NCBI GenBank assembly: GCA_031263085.1 | Contig: JAISGM010000004.1 | Location: forward strand, 55,358 to 119,357 | Reading direction: 5' to 3' | DNA length: 64,000 nucleotides | From: Coxiellaceae bacterium | GTDB lineage: Bacteria > Pseudomonadota > Gammaproteobacteria > UBA9339 | Part shown: positions 10,106-20,413 of the stretch, piece by piece | Position numbering within the stretch: the first letter of the stretch is position 1 | How the letters are laid out: each line of letters begins with the position of its first letter | Made by a program: the position numbers and the translations under genes | Notes under the pieces: model-generated | What the model saw: the letters and a program-made list of their open reading frames with translations, nothing else | Told to the model about the DNA's origin: nothing | The model's database searches: none

Positions 10106-10888
10106 ATGCTTAGATATCATCAATTAAATCCGATAGCTATCAACTTCGGTATGATAAAAATATATTGGTATGGCATTAGCTATGCCGTAGGTTTCGCCTT
10201 AGCATGGATTCTTGCAAGACAGCGTGCTAAAAAATATTATCCATTATGGAGTAGCGAAATTATTAGCGACCTTATTTTTTGCTGTGCACTTAGTGGCATT
10301 ATTGGTGGACGCTTAGGTTATGTCTTAATTTACAATGCAAAAATATTTTTGCATAAGCCATTAGCGATTTTCCAAATCTGGACTGGAGGTATGGCATTTC
10401 ACGGCGGAATAATTGGCGTAATAATAGGGGTCTGGTTTTTCTCTCGTAAAATTAAAACATCATTCATTCAACTTTTAGATTTTATATCTCCACTTGTACC
10501 TCCAGGAATAGCTTTGGGGAGAATAGGAAATTACATTAATTCTGAATTATGGGGAAGAGTTACTACAGTTCCATGGGGAATAATATTTCCCAATGGTGGA
10601 GAATTTCCACGACATCCTTCGCAATTATACGAATCTTTTGCGGAAGGCGTAATTCTTTTCATTATAATCTGGATCTATACTGCAAAACCAAGATCTAAAG
10701 GTGTAACAGCAAGTTTATTTCTTTTTTATTACGGAATATTACGTTTCATTTGCGAGTTTTTCCGTGAACCTGATATCAACATAGGATTTATAGCATTAAA
10801 TTGGCTAACAATGGGACAATTACTTTCCTTATTAGTGATAATTGCTGGCATTTGTTTATTTTTGTACCACAAACAATTTAAGGATTAA
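10106..10888 (+). CDS. lgt: Prolipoprotein diacylglyceryl transferase
   Basis: GGRLGYVL...GGMAFHGGIIG...GRIGNYINSELWGR...RHPSQLYES. Confidence 0.97.
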   Translation: MLRYHQLNPIAINFGMIKIYWYGISYAVGFALAWILARQRAKKYYPLWSSEIISDLIFCCALSGIIGGRLGYVLIYNAKIFLHKPLAIFQIWTGGMAFHGGIIGVIIGVWFFSRKIKTSFIQLLDFISPLVPPGIALGRIGNYINSELWGRVTTVPWGIIFPNGGEFPRHPSQLYESFAEGVILFIIIWIYTAKPRSKGVTASLFLFYYGILRFICEFFREPDINIGFIALNWLTMGQLLSLLVIIAGICLFLYHKQFKD

Positions 10889-10934
10889 ATATTATAAATA
10901 ACTGCAGATTAGGCATAAAGTTTTGAAGTAACTC

Positions 10935-11198
10935 TTATAGCAGCTTTTTGATCTTATTGCTGAGATTGCTTTTATGGCGGGCAGCTTTATTCTTATGAAG
11001 AATACCCTTTGTCACCATCTTGTCTATCATTGAAACAGTATCTTTAAATGCCTTAGTCGCCCCATCTTTGTTATTGCTGGTTACTAGAGCTTCCATTTTT
11101 TTAATATAGGTGCGACAAGACGATTTCAAACCGATATTGCGTTTACGATGAATCTCGCTTTGAGTTATTCTTTTTTTTGCAGATTTAATATTTGCCAC
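10935..11198 (-). CDS. rpsT: 30S ribosomal protein S20
   Basis: MANIKSAKKRITQSEIHRKRN...HKNKAARHKSNL. Confidence 0.97.
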   Translation of the reverse strand: MANIKSAKKRITQSEIHRKRNIGLKSSCRTYIKKMEALVTSNNKDGATKAFKDTVSMIDKMVTKGILHKNKAARHKSNLSNKIKKLL

Positions 11199-11301
11199 GT
11201 TTAGCTCCCAAAAAAATTATCACTACGAGATCAATATGCCCTGATCCGATTTAAGTGTCAATGGGGAAATAAGAGAATTTTTATGCTAAGATCTTGAACT
11301 G

Positions 11302-12876
11302 ATGAAAAAAAGCATTTTTAAATCTATCATGACATTCTCCTCTATGACTATTATTTCACGAATAACTGGATTAGTACGTGAAATGGTTTTTGCCTATTAT
11401 TTTGGTGCTACCGCTAGTATGGATGCTTTCAATGTAGCTTATAGAATTCCTAATTTCTTGCGTAATCTACTAGCTGAGGGGGCATTTTCACAATCTTTCG
11501 TTCCAGTATTATCAGAATATCGTGAAAATCACGATATTCATGAGGTTAAAGTTTTCCTTAATCATATAGCCGGTTTAATGTTATCGGTATTACTTATCTT
11601 TACAATAATCATGGTGCTACTTGCGCCATTTTTAATTTATATTTTTGCTCCTGGATTCATTAATGATCCCACTCGATTTGGACTGACTGTAGCTATGTTA
11701 CGAATTACATTTCCTTATATCTTATTTATTTCCTTAACCGCCTACATAAGCGGCATTTTAAATACTTACGGAAAATTTGGTATTTCAGCATTTACTCCAA
11801 ACTTACTAAATTTATCTCTAATAGGAGCGGCTATTGTCATAGCGCCGTACTTTACTGAACCAGTACAAGCATTGGCTTGGGGTATTTTCATAGGAGGAGC
11901 AACGCAACTATTATTTCAAATACCATATTTGTATAAATTAAAATTAATACCTCATCCAAAAATTTCATGGCATGATACTGGTGTAAAACGAGTATTAAAA
12001 CTCATGTTACCAGCCATATTTGGCGTTTCAGTAGCGCAAATAAGTTTCTTAGCTGATAATTTATTAGCCTCATTTCTACAAGTAGGTAGCATTTCATGGT
12101 TGAATTACGCTAGCCGCATAACTCTGTTCCCATTAGGAGTCTTTGGAGTAGCAATTTCTACCGTAGTACTTCCATATCTCTCACGTAAACATATTACAAA
12201 ATCAAAAACTGAATTTTATCACACTCTCGATTGGGCCTTGAAATTTGTATTTGTTATTGCACTGCCTGCAAGTATAGGTATTACAATGCTATCCAATCCA
12301 ATCATAATAACTTTATTCAGTTTCCAATCTGGCCAATTTACTGAACTTGATATCTCTATGGTACAACACAGTTGTTGGGGATTTTCCGTTGGAATTCCAG
12401 CTTTTATATTGGTTAAAGTACTATCCTCTGGGTTCTATTCACAGCAAAATATTAAAACCCCGGTAAAAACAGCCTCTATTTCCATGCTAATCAATATAGT
12501 ACTTGCAATTTGTTTAATTTTCCCGTTAAAACATGCTGGACTTGCTCTAGCAACTTCCTTAACTTCATTGCTTAACGCTGGTTTACTATTTTGGAACATA
12601 AGACGTAATGGTGATTATCACCCTAGCGGAGATTGGAAGATACTTTGGTTACGTTTAGTTTTCGCCAATACTGTTTTAATATTTTTTCTTTGGTATACAG
12701 CCTTCGATCGAATAATATGGATTAATTGGAACTCATTTAATCGTGCTCTACATCTTGTTGTGATATGCGTGGGGGCTATGCTAATTTACTTTTCGTGTTT
12801 ACGACTTAGTGGTATGAGATTATACAATTTCATTATGTATGAAAAAGATTCTTCTTCTAAACCGAAGCACAACTAG
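11302..12876 (+). CDS. murJ: Lipid II flippase MurJ (MviN)
   Basis: 524 aa, multi-TM; SRITGLVREMVFAYYFGATASMDAFNVAYRIPNFLRNLLAEGAFSQSFVPV. Confidence 0.96.
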   Translation: MKKSIFKSIMTFSSMTIISRITGLVREMVFAYYFGATASMDAFNVAYRIPNFLRNLLAEGAFSQSFVPVLSEYRENHDIHEVKVFLNHIAGLMLSVLLIFTIIMVLLAPFLIYIFAPGFINDPTRFGLTVAMLRITFPYILFISLTAYISGILNTYGKFGISAFTPNLLNLSLIGAAIVIAPYFTEPVQALAWGIFIGGATQLLFQIPYLYKLKLIPHPKISWHDTGVKRVLKLMLPAIFGVSVAQISFLADNLLASFLQVGSISWLNYASRITLFPLGVFGVAISTVVLPYLSRKHITKSKTEFYHTLDWALKFVFVIALPASIGITMLSNPIIITLFSFQSGQFTELDISMVQHSCWGFSVGIPAFILVKVLSSGFYSQQNIKTPVKTASISMLINIVLAICLIFPLKHAGLALATSLTSLLNAGLLFWNIRRNGDYHPSGDWKILWLRLVFANTVLIFFLWYTAFDRIIWINWNSFNRALHLVVICVGAMLIYFSCLRLSGMRLYNFIMYEKDSSSKPKHN

Positions 12877-12898
12877 AAAATCCTAACTTAAAAAACCA

Positions 12899-12933
12899 TT
12901 AGTTATTATGGAATTAAATTCCATAATAACTAA
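12899..12933. repeat. Perfect inverted repeat, 17-bp arms, 1-nt centre; possible terminator
   Basis: TTAGTTATTATGGAATT-A-AATTCCATAATAACTAA between murJ and ribF. Confidence 0.85.
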
Positions 12934-13015
12934 ATAAAATAACCAACAAATAGAATGACGTCCTAATTCAGATAATTTACTTGTCAATGTGATTTTATAA
13001 TAATACCATCGGGTT

Positions 13016-13939
13016 ATGCGACTGATTCGTGGCTTTATTAATTTAAAATCTGATTTTATTGGATGCGTAGTCAGTATTGGTAATTACGATAGTGTTCATC
13101 TCGGACATCAAGTAATTCTGAATTGTGTCAAAAAAAAATCTTTAGAATTAAAATTACCAACAGTAATAGTAACCTTTGAACCACAATCAGAATTTTTTTT
13201 TATTAAAAAAAGAGCATTACGTTTAACCAGTATACGCGAAAAACTCTTACTCTTTAAAAAACATGGAATGGATAATGTTTTACTTTTACCTCTTAATAGA
13301 AACTTAATTAATTTTTCCGCTAGACAATTTATTGTAGAAATTTTGGTTAACAAATTAAAAACTAGGCATATAGTTATTGGCGACGATTTTGCTTTTGGAT
13401 ACAGACGTGAAGGAAATTATTCATTATTAAATCAAGAAAAAATTAAATATGGTTTTCAGGTAACCCAAGTACCGTCATTTAAGATAGATGGAATAAGAAT
13501 AAGCAGTTCTTTAATTCGCGCCGCTCTTACCCAAGGAAATTTAATATTAGCTAATAAATTTTTGGGTCTACCGTACAGAGTCATTGGTCGCATAGTACAT
13601 GGCGACCATAGAGGACGTGCATTGGGTTTTCCAACAGCTAATATTCATTTAAAAGGACGAGAATTACCTCTAGCAGGAGTTTATGCAATAAGAATTTTTC
13701 AACTTTCACCAAGTTCTTTACCTGGTATCGCCAACGTTGGTTTTCGTCCAACTGTGTCAGGACAGCATAAATTACTTGAGGTTCATATTTTCAATTTTAA
13801 TGCCAACATTTATGGCAAAAAGATAACGATTGAATTTCATGAAAAAATTAGAAATGAACAAAAATTCAATTCTCTCGCAACATTACAAATACAAATCAAT
13901 CAAGATTTAGTAAAAGCAAAACAAATCTTGAAACTATAA
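13016..13939 (+). CDS. ribF: Bifunctional riboflavin kinase/FAD synthetase
   Basis: GNYDSVHLGHQVIL, GDDFAFGYRREGN, GDHRGRALGFPTANI. Confidence 0.95.
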   Translation: MRLIRGFINLKSDFIGCVVSIGNYDSVHLGHQVILNCVKKKSLELKLPTVIVTFEPQSEFFFIKKRALRLTSIREKLLLFKKHGMDNVLLLPLNRNLINFSARQFIVEILVNKLKTRHIVIGDDFAFGYRREGNYSLLNQEKIKYGFQVTQVPSFKIDGIRISSSLIRAALTQGNLILANKFLGLPYRVIGRIVHGDHRGRALGFPTANIHLKGRELPLAGVYAIRIFQLSPSSLPGIANVGFRPTVSGQHKLLEVHIFNFNANIYGKKITIEFHEKIRNEQKFNSLATLQIQINQDLVKAKQILKL

Positions 13940-14010
13940 GAGATATAAAACTTGCATTTATAGTTTAAAGAAGTATTTGCCATAGAATTATCTATGCTAT
14001 ACAATTTATT

Positions 14011-16842
14011 ATGGCTATTTACTCAGTAAATTTACCTAAAACTGAATTTGCTATGAAAGCAGATTTGCCAAGGAGAGAACCACGGATGCTGGAGTTTTGG
14101 CAAAAACTTGATCTATATCATTTTTTCTCTCATCCAAAAAACCCTCGGGGTAAATTCGTATTACATGATGGTCCTCCGTATGCCAACGGTAATATTCATT
14201 TAGGACATGCCTTTAACAAAATCATAAAAGATATCATTAATAAATCAAAATTACTTGAAGGATATAGAGTACCTTTTGTTCCTGGTTGGGATTGTCATGG
14301 TCTACCTATCGAAATAAATGTTGAAAAAAAAATAGGCAAAGCAGGTATTAAAGTAAGTATAGAGGAATTTATTAAAGAATGTCGGCGATATGCATCCGAG
14401 CAAATAGAACTACAAAAACAAAGTTTTAAACGTTTAGGTGTTATTGCTGATTGGGAGCATCCTTATCTCACGATGGATTTTAAATATGAGGCTGATATTG
14501 TTAGAGTTTTACTACAAACTATAATATCAAAACATGTGATACAAGGATATAAAGCGGTACGTTGGTGTATTACATGTGCTTCGGCTTTGGCAGAAGCTGA
14601 AGTAGAATATAAAGATAAAACTTCTCCTGCCGTCGATATCAGATTTCGAGTTGTGTATCCAGAAAAATTTGATGTACATGATTTAAGTATTCCAATTTGG
14701 ACAACAACCCCCTGGAGTTTACCGGCCAGTGAAGCTGTTGCGATACATCCTAAATTTAAATATGCATTAGTGTACTGCGTTACTTTAAATGAACATTTAC
14801 TTGTATTGGAAAAATTACTAACTACGGTAATGGAGCGTTACGGAGAAAACAATTATAAAGTAATAAAATTGTATCTTGGAAATGATCTTGTGAATACAAA
14901 ACTTAGACATCCTTTTCTAAATTCCAAGGAAGTTCCAATTATTTTAGGAGAGCACGTAACAACTGATATTGGTACTGGTGCTGTTCATACGGCTCCAGCT
15001 CACGGACAAGAAGATTACAAAATGGGATTACAATATAAATTACCGATTAACAATCCAGTGGGAGATGATGGAAAATTCTTAGCATCAACAAAATTTTTTG
15101 CTGGAGAGAATGTATTTGATGCTAATCCTCATGTCATTAAAGTCCTGAGAGAATTTGGTACTTTAATTTGTGAAAATACCTTACAACACAGTTACCCTCA
15201 TTGTTGGCGCCATAAAACACCTATAATTTTTCGTGCGACAAAACAATGGTTTGTCGATATGGATAATGGATTACGACAACAAGCATTAGATACCATTAAA
15301 AAAATAAACTGGTTACCTTCTCAAGGCAATAATAATATGAAGAATATGCTTGAATTACGACCAGATTGGTGTATCTCTAGGCAAAGATATTGGGGAATAC
15401 CAATAACTATTTTTATTCATCGAGAAACAGGACAAATTCATCCTGAAATGCCTTATTTTATAAATAACATAATTTCTCCTCAAATCGAAAAATTAAGTTT
15501 CTCCTACTGGTATAGTATCGAAGTTACAAGCTTTTTAAAAAAGCATGCAAAAAACAATATAGATGCTGAAGATTATATTAAAATCAATGATACTCTAGAT
15601 GTTTGGTTTAATTCTGGAGTTTCCCATTTTTGTGTTTTAGAGGAACGAAATGAACTCAACTTTCCTGCTGATGTTTATATTGAGGGAAACGATCAATATC
15701 GAGGTTGGTTTCAGTCATCTTTATTAACTTCTCTAATATTACGCAATGTAGCACCATATAAAACTGTCATCACTCATGGTTTTTGCGTAGATGCAGAAGG
15801 TCATAAGATGTCGAAATCTTTAGGCAATGTTATTAGTCCTCAAGACATTGTAAATAAATACGGTGCCGACATTTTACGTTTATGGGTGGGAACTACTTAT
15901 TTACATGATGATCTTACAGTCTCAGATGAGGTATTTCAACGTGTAATTGATATCTATCGTTTAATACGGAATACTGCTAGATTTATTTTAGGTAATCTCT
16001 ATGACTTCAATCCAGAACATGATTTGATAGCGCCAGGGCAAATGCTATCTCTTGATCGCTGGATGGTTGCTATTATACTAGAACTGAATAAAAACAATTT
16101 GAAGTATTACAATTCATATCAGTTTTATGCTTCCTGCAATAATTTACAGGTAGTATTAGCCAATAATATTAGTAGTTTTTATTTTAGTATTATTAAAGAT
16201 CGCTTATACACTATGAGTGCTACTAGTTTGGGGCGACGTTCAGCGCAAAGTGCACTATTTCATATTTTAGAAATTTTAGTACGTTTAATTGCACCAATTT
16301 TAAGTTTTACTGCTGAAGAAATTTGGCAAGAAATGAGGAGTATGGATAAAACAAATAATATTACTGGTAGAGAAGAATCAATTTTCATGACACGATTTAA
16401 TGATAGCGTTAAAGAAATTGATTTCGATCTTAAACAAGATATTATTACTATGGATGATTGGAATAAAATATATTCCTTCAAGGCCGAAGTTAATAAAGAA
16501 TTAGAAAGATTACGAATTAATGGAGTGATTGGCTCAAGTCTTGAAGCTGACATTACTTTGTACGCCGATGACAGAATTTCACCTTTACTTAAAAAATTGA
16601 AAGATGATTTACGTTTCATTCTAATTACATCATCTGCCACAGTTAAGGATTTTACATCAGCGCCTAAAGATGCTATTAGCACTATGATTCCAGGTCTGAA
16701 ATTAATAACTATTCATTCCCCTTATCCTAAATGTTCTCGTTGTTGGCATTATCGAAATGATATTAGTATAAATCATCAAGGACTATGTTCAAGATGCGAA
16801 GAAAACTTATTTGGTAAAGGCGAAACTAGATATTGTGCTTAA
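14011..16842 (+). CDS. ileS: Isoleucyl-tRNA synthetase
   Basis: 943 aa; HIGH-type GNIHLGHAFNK, KMSKS, C-terminal zinc motif CSRCWHYR...CSRCEENL. Confidence 0.98.
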   Translation: MAIYSVNLPKTEFAMKADLPRREPRMLEFWQKLDLYHFFSHPKNPRGKFVLHDGPPYANGNIHLGHAFNKIIKDIINKSKLLEGYRVPFVPGWDCHGLPIEINVEKKIGKAGIKVSIEEFIKECRRYASEQIELQKQSFKRLGVIADWEHPYLTMDFKYEADIVRVLLQTIISKHVIQGYKAVRWCITCASALAEAEVEYKDKTSPAVDIRFRVVYPEKFDVHDLSIPIWTTTPWSLPASEAVAIHPKFKYALVYCVTLNEHLLVLEKLLTTVMERYGENNYKVIKLYLGNDLVNTKLRHPFLNSKEVPIILGEHVTTDIGTGAVHTAPAHGQEDYKMGLQYKLPINNPVGDDGKFLASTKFFAGENVFDANPHVIKVLREFGTLICENTLQHSYPHCWRHKTPIIFRATKQWFVDMDNGLRQQALDTIKKINWLPSQGNNNMKNMLELRPDWCISRQRYWGIPITIFIHRETGQIHPEMPYFINNIISPQIEKLSFSYWYSIEVTSFLKKHAKNNIDAEDYIKINDTLDVWFNSGVSHFCVLEERNELNFPADVYIEGNDQYRGWFQSSLLTSLILRNVAPYKTVITHGFCVDAEGHKMSKSLGNVISPQDIVNKYGADILRLWVGTTYLHDDLTVSDEVFQRVIDIYRLIRNTARFILGNLYDFNPEHDLIAPGQMLSLDRWMVAIILELNKNNLKYYNSYQFYASCNNLQVVLANNISSFYFSIIKDRLYTMSATSLGRRSAQSALFHILEILVRLIAPILSFTAEEIWQEMRSMDKTNNITGREESIFMTRFNDSVKEIDFDLKQDIITMDDWNKIYSFKAEVNKELERLRINGVIGSSLEADITLYADDRISPLLKKLKDDLRFILITSSATVKDFTSAPKDAISTMIPGLKLITIHSPYPKCSRCWHYRNDISINHQGLCSRCEENLFGKGETRYCA

Positions 16843-16882
16843 TCAATTTTATACTGAAATACATATTCAGATAATTAAGTTA

Positions 16883-17779
16883 TTATTCGTAACCTAAATA
16901 ACGTAATAATTCCTTATTACGAGTCCAATTACTTTTAATTTTAACCCATAATCGTAGAAATACCTTACGAGCAAATAAATTCTCTATATCTTTACGTGCT
17001 AACATACCGATCTTCTTTAATCTCTCACCACCAATTCCAATAATAATCACCTTTTGACCTTGACGCTCCACATAAATTGTGGCTGTAATATTAACCAATA
17101 ATGGATTCAATTCTAATTGATTTATAACCACTGCAATCACGTAAGGTAGTTCCTGGCCTAAAAATCTAGTCAACTTCTCGCGAATAATTTCTGCTATTAA
17201 AAAATTAATATCGCGATCTGTTACTTGTTTTGTTGGAAAAAAGAAGGGGTTTACTGGCAATATTTTTTTTACTTCCTTCTCCAAAGCATCAAGATTATCT
17301 CCGGTATGAGCTGACAAAGGAACGCAAGCAGCAAATTTATATTTTGTTGTAATTTTCTCAATATAACTAAGTAAATTATTTTTTTGAGAAATCAAATCAA
17401 TTTTATTAATTGCTAAAATTATCGGACATTTAACTCGACATGCAATCTGTAACACCAATTCATCTGCATTACGCCATCCATTGCCAACAACAATTAGAAC
17501 AATCACATCCACATCATTTAAAACACCTAATGCAACTTGATTCATATAGCTACCGAGACGGTTGGTAATATTTTTCTGTATTCCTGGAGTATCCACATAT
17601 ATAGTCTGAAAATTCTCAACAGTCTTGACACCAATAATTTTATGTCTTGTCGTCTGAGATTTATTAGCAGTGATACTAATCTTAGTACCCAGAATTTTAT
17701 TAAGCAAAGTAGATTTACCGACATTAGGACGTCCTACAATAGCAACATAACCAGCATGTGACTTAATTGAAGCATCCAC
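16883..17779 (-). CDS. era: GTPase Era
   Basis: GRPNVGKSTLLNK, DTPGIQK, NKID, C-terminal KH domain. Confidence 0.96.
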   Translation of the reverse strand: MDASIKSHAGYVAIVGRPNVGKSTLLNKILGTKISITANKSQTTRHKIIGVKTVENFQTIYVDTPGIQKNITNRLGSYMNQVALGVLNDVDVIVLIVVGNGWRNADELVLQIACRVKCPIILAINKIDLISQKNNLLSYIEKITTKYKFAACVPLSAHTGDNLDALEKEVKKILPVNPFFFPTKQVTDRDINFLIAEIIREKLTRFLGQELPYVIAVVINQLELNPLLVNITATIYVERQGQKVIIIGIGGERLKKIGMLARKDIENLFARKVFLRLWVKIKSNWTRNKELLRYLGYE

Positions 17780-18494
17780 TATAAGATTCCAATTTAATTA
17801 ACATCATTTCTGCTGCCTCTCTTTCCGCAAAACGTTTATTCGAACCAATACCTGTAGTGATCATATCCACTTCAGTCACTTCACATGTAACTGTAAAAAT
17901 TCTTTCATGCGCTGCACCAGTAGTATTAACAATAGTATAAATTGGTAATGATAGTTTGTGTAACTGCAATAATTCTTGTAGTCTAGTCTTGGAATCTTTC
18001 TTGCCAATTCCAGTAGTTTCATCTAAACGAAGAGTAAACCAATTCAAGACGCAACTCTGAGTATTGATGATACCTCCATCTAAATACATAGCACCAATAA
18101 CTGCCTCCATAGCATCTGCTAAAATTGACTTATGTCCAGCACCGTTACTTTGTAATTCACCAGAACCAAACTGAAGATCCTTACCAAGATGGAGCTCACC
18201 AGCAAGCTCAGCTAAAGTTTCACCGTTAACTAAATTAGCACGCAATCTACTAAGCTCTCCTTCTCTAATATTCGGATAACGATGAAACAACTCTGCAGCA
18301 ATAATAAAATTTAATACTGCATCACCAAGAAACTCCAAACGCTCATTACTGTCTTTACCCATACTTCTATGACGTAAAGCACGATTAAGTAATTCAAAAT
18401 TATTAAAAATATAGCCCAATCTTTTACAAAGTGATTTATATATCAATGATAGATTAGGTACAGTAGTATTACCTTTAATCAAGTTTCTTGCCAA
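17763..18494 (-). CDS. rnc: Ribonuclease III
   Basis: NERLEFLGDAVL; C-terminal dsRBD; overlaps era and lepB. Exact start uncertain. Confidence 0.95.
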   Translation of the reverse strand: MARNLIKGNTTVPNLSLIYKSLCKRLGYIFNNFELLNRALRHRSMGKDSNERLEFLGDAVLNFIIAAELFHRYPNIREGELSRLRANLVNGETLAELAGELHLGKDLQFGSGELQSNGAGHKSILADAMEAVIGAMYLDGGIINTQSCVLNWFTLRLDETTGIGKKDSKTRLQELLQLHKLSLPIYTIVNTTGAAHERIFTVTCEVTEVDMITTGIGSNKRFAEREAAEMMLIKLESYSGCFN

Positions 18495-19266
18495 TTCTTT
18501 GCCAACGAATACTTTTCTTCTCTGAATCCCAACTCATCCAAATACCAAAAGCCTTACCAACAAGATTAGCTTCTGGTACAAAACCCCACTCGCGACTATC
18601 GCTACTATTATCGCGATTATCCCCCATAACAAAGTAAAAACCTCTAGGAACCACAACATCGATATGCTCCAATTCTTTGTAACCTGGTTTAACAAAAATT
18701 TTATGCGTGACCAAATCTAAATTTTCCAATCTAACCTGAACTTGAGTAATGAACCATTTTTCAATATCAAGATCTATTCCTAATGGTATCTGTTTCATTT
18801 TAACTTCATTAATGATTAAAATTTTATTACGATACACCACGTGATCTCCAGGTAATCCTATAACCCGCTTAACATAAAGCGTATTAGGATTATATGGATA
18901 ACGAAATAGCGCAATATCGCCACGTTGAGGTTCTCCGATTTCGAGTATTTTGATATTTAAAACTGGCAATTTCAAGCCATAAGCATATTGCTTAACAACA
19001 ATAAAATCACCAGGCAAAACAGTCGGCGCAAGAGAACTTGTAGGTACGCGATAAGGTTGAATTATGAAAGAACGAATTAATAATACCAATAGAAATATAG
19101 GGAAAAAAGTACGCGCGCATTCCACTGCACTTGATATTTTCATATTCATAGAACTTTTTCTCGAAAACAATATTATATCAAATAAAATAATCATGCCTGT
19201 TATAAATACCAAAGCTGTTAAAATACAGGAAATATCGAAAGCAATATTTAAATTATTCAATTTCAC
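18475..19266 (-). CDS. lepB: Signal peptidase I
   Basis: RVPTSSLAPTVLPGDFIVV, RGDIALFRYPYNPNTLYVKRVIGLPGD, GDNRDNSSDSREWGFVP. Confidence 0.95.
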   Translation of the reverse strand: MKLNNLNIAFDISCILTALVFITGMIILFDIILFSRKSSMNMKISSAVECARTFFPIFLLVLLIRSFIIQPYRVPTSSLAPTVLPGDFIVVKQYAYGLKLPVLNIKILEIGEPQRGDIALFRYPYNPNTLYVKRVIGLPGDHVVYRNKILIINEVKMKQIPLGIDLDIEKWFITQVQVRLENLDLVTHKIFVKPGYKELEHIDVVVPRGFYFVMGDNRDNSSDSREWGFVPEANLVGKAFGIWMSWDSEKKSIRWQRIGKKLD

Positions 19267-19517
19267 ACTCTTCTCCTACTTCAAATTACATCATCTTGTT
19301 GATACAATCCAGCTAATAAACTATATCATAAACCATGATAATACAAGTCCTTATGTTAACCTGCCTTAATAATTAAATATATTTAAATGAAAAAGGAATT
19401 AGCTACCAGCGCTATTAAAGAAATATACTATCAATATGATTAATTGGAACAACGATAATGGAAATCGAATTATCCATTATACCATATAACATGGAGTTCT
19501 ATTTCATAATGTAATAT

Positions 19518-20396
19518 TCAACACCTTTGAATATATAACTTATGCTGATCAATTTTTTCTGGATGATTAGTAAAGTACTGTATGGTCAAAAACCATATCC
19601 TACGATTTAATTCATTATTCAATTCTGGATGAATTTCTCTAAATTTACACCAGCTTTCTATAGGATATTTTTTAAGATAGGCTATTCCTTCTTTCAAAGC
19701 AGAAATAAACTCTATAAATGATGGATCATGAATTTTATCTTTATGTACAACTAAGATTAATTCGCTATATTTTGGAAAACCGAATTCTTCAGGGTAAAAA
19801 ATTCTTATAATTTTACCATTGATTTTAAAAATCTCTGGCTCAAAATTACGCATTCCTCCAATAAATCCATCAATTTTATTACTCAGAAACGCTGATACTA
19901 AATTGAATTTTACATTAATCATTTGAATATCATTTAATTTTAAATTAACCTTTCTCAACATAGTAGCCAAAATAATACGTTCGATATCTGTACCAGAAAA
20001 ACCTATTCTTTTTCCCATTAAATCTTTAAGAGAGTTGATATTACTATCTTTGGAAACTATCAAACAATTTAATGGTCGATCAATTAAAGTGGCTAATTGC
20101 TTAAGCGGTATATTACGTGACACATATAGCGCTAACATTGGTTCATAAGTTATTGCAATATCAGCTTTATTAGCCGCAACCATTTTTTCACCTTCAGAAG
20201 CATCTGCGGGAGTAATGAACTTAATCTTAAGACCGCGTTTAGCAAAAAAACCCTCCTGCTCTGCCACTAATAATGGAGCGTGATTGGGGTTAATAAACCA
20301 ATCTAGCACCACTACTAAAGTTTTCGATCCACCATAGACACATATCTGAAAATTTAAAACAAAAAATAAAAAAAATAATTTATAGTATTTATTCAT
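19518..20396 (-). CDS. thiY: ABC transporter substrate-binding protein, ThiY/NMT1 family (thiamine-precursor type)
   Basis: VVLDWFINPNHAPLLVAEQEGFFAKRGLKIKFITPADASEGEKMVAANKADIAITYEP; signal peptide; next to permease and ATPase. Confidence 0.8.
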   Translation of the reverse strand: MNKYYKLFFLFFVLNFQICVYGGSKTLVVVLDWFINPNHAPLLVAEQEGFFAKRGLKIKFITPADASEGEKMVAANKADIAITYEPMLALYVSRNIPLKQLATLIDRPLNCLIVSKDSNINSLKDLMGKRIGFSGTDIERIILATMLRKVNLKLNDIQMINVKFNLVSAFLSNKIDGFIGGMRNFEPEIFKINGKIIRIFYPEEFGFPKYSELILVVHKDKIHDPSFIEFISALKEGIAYLKKYPIESWCKFREIHPELNNELNRRIWFLTIQYFTNHPEKIDQHKLYIQRC

Positions 20397-20413
20397 ACAC
20401 TATGTAATCTCAG

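Noticed and set aside
16260-16682. 140-aa minus-strand ORF inside ileS
   Set aside because: Fully antisense to a well-supported ileS; no family recognised.
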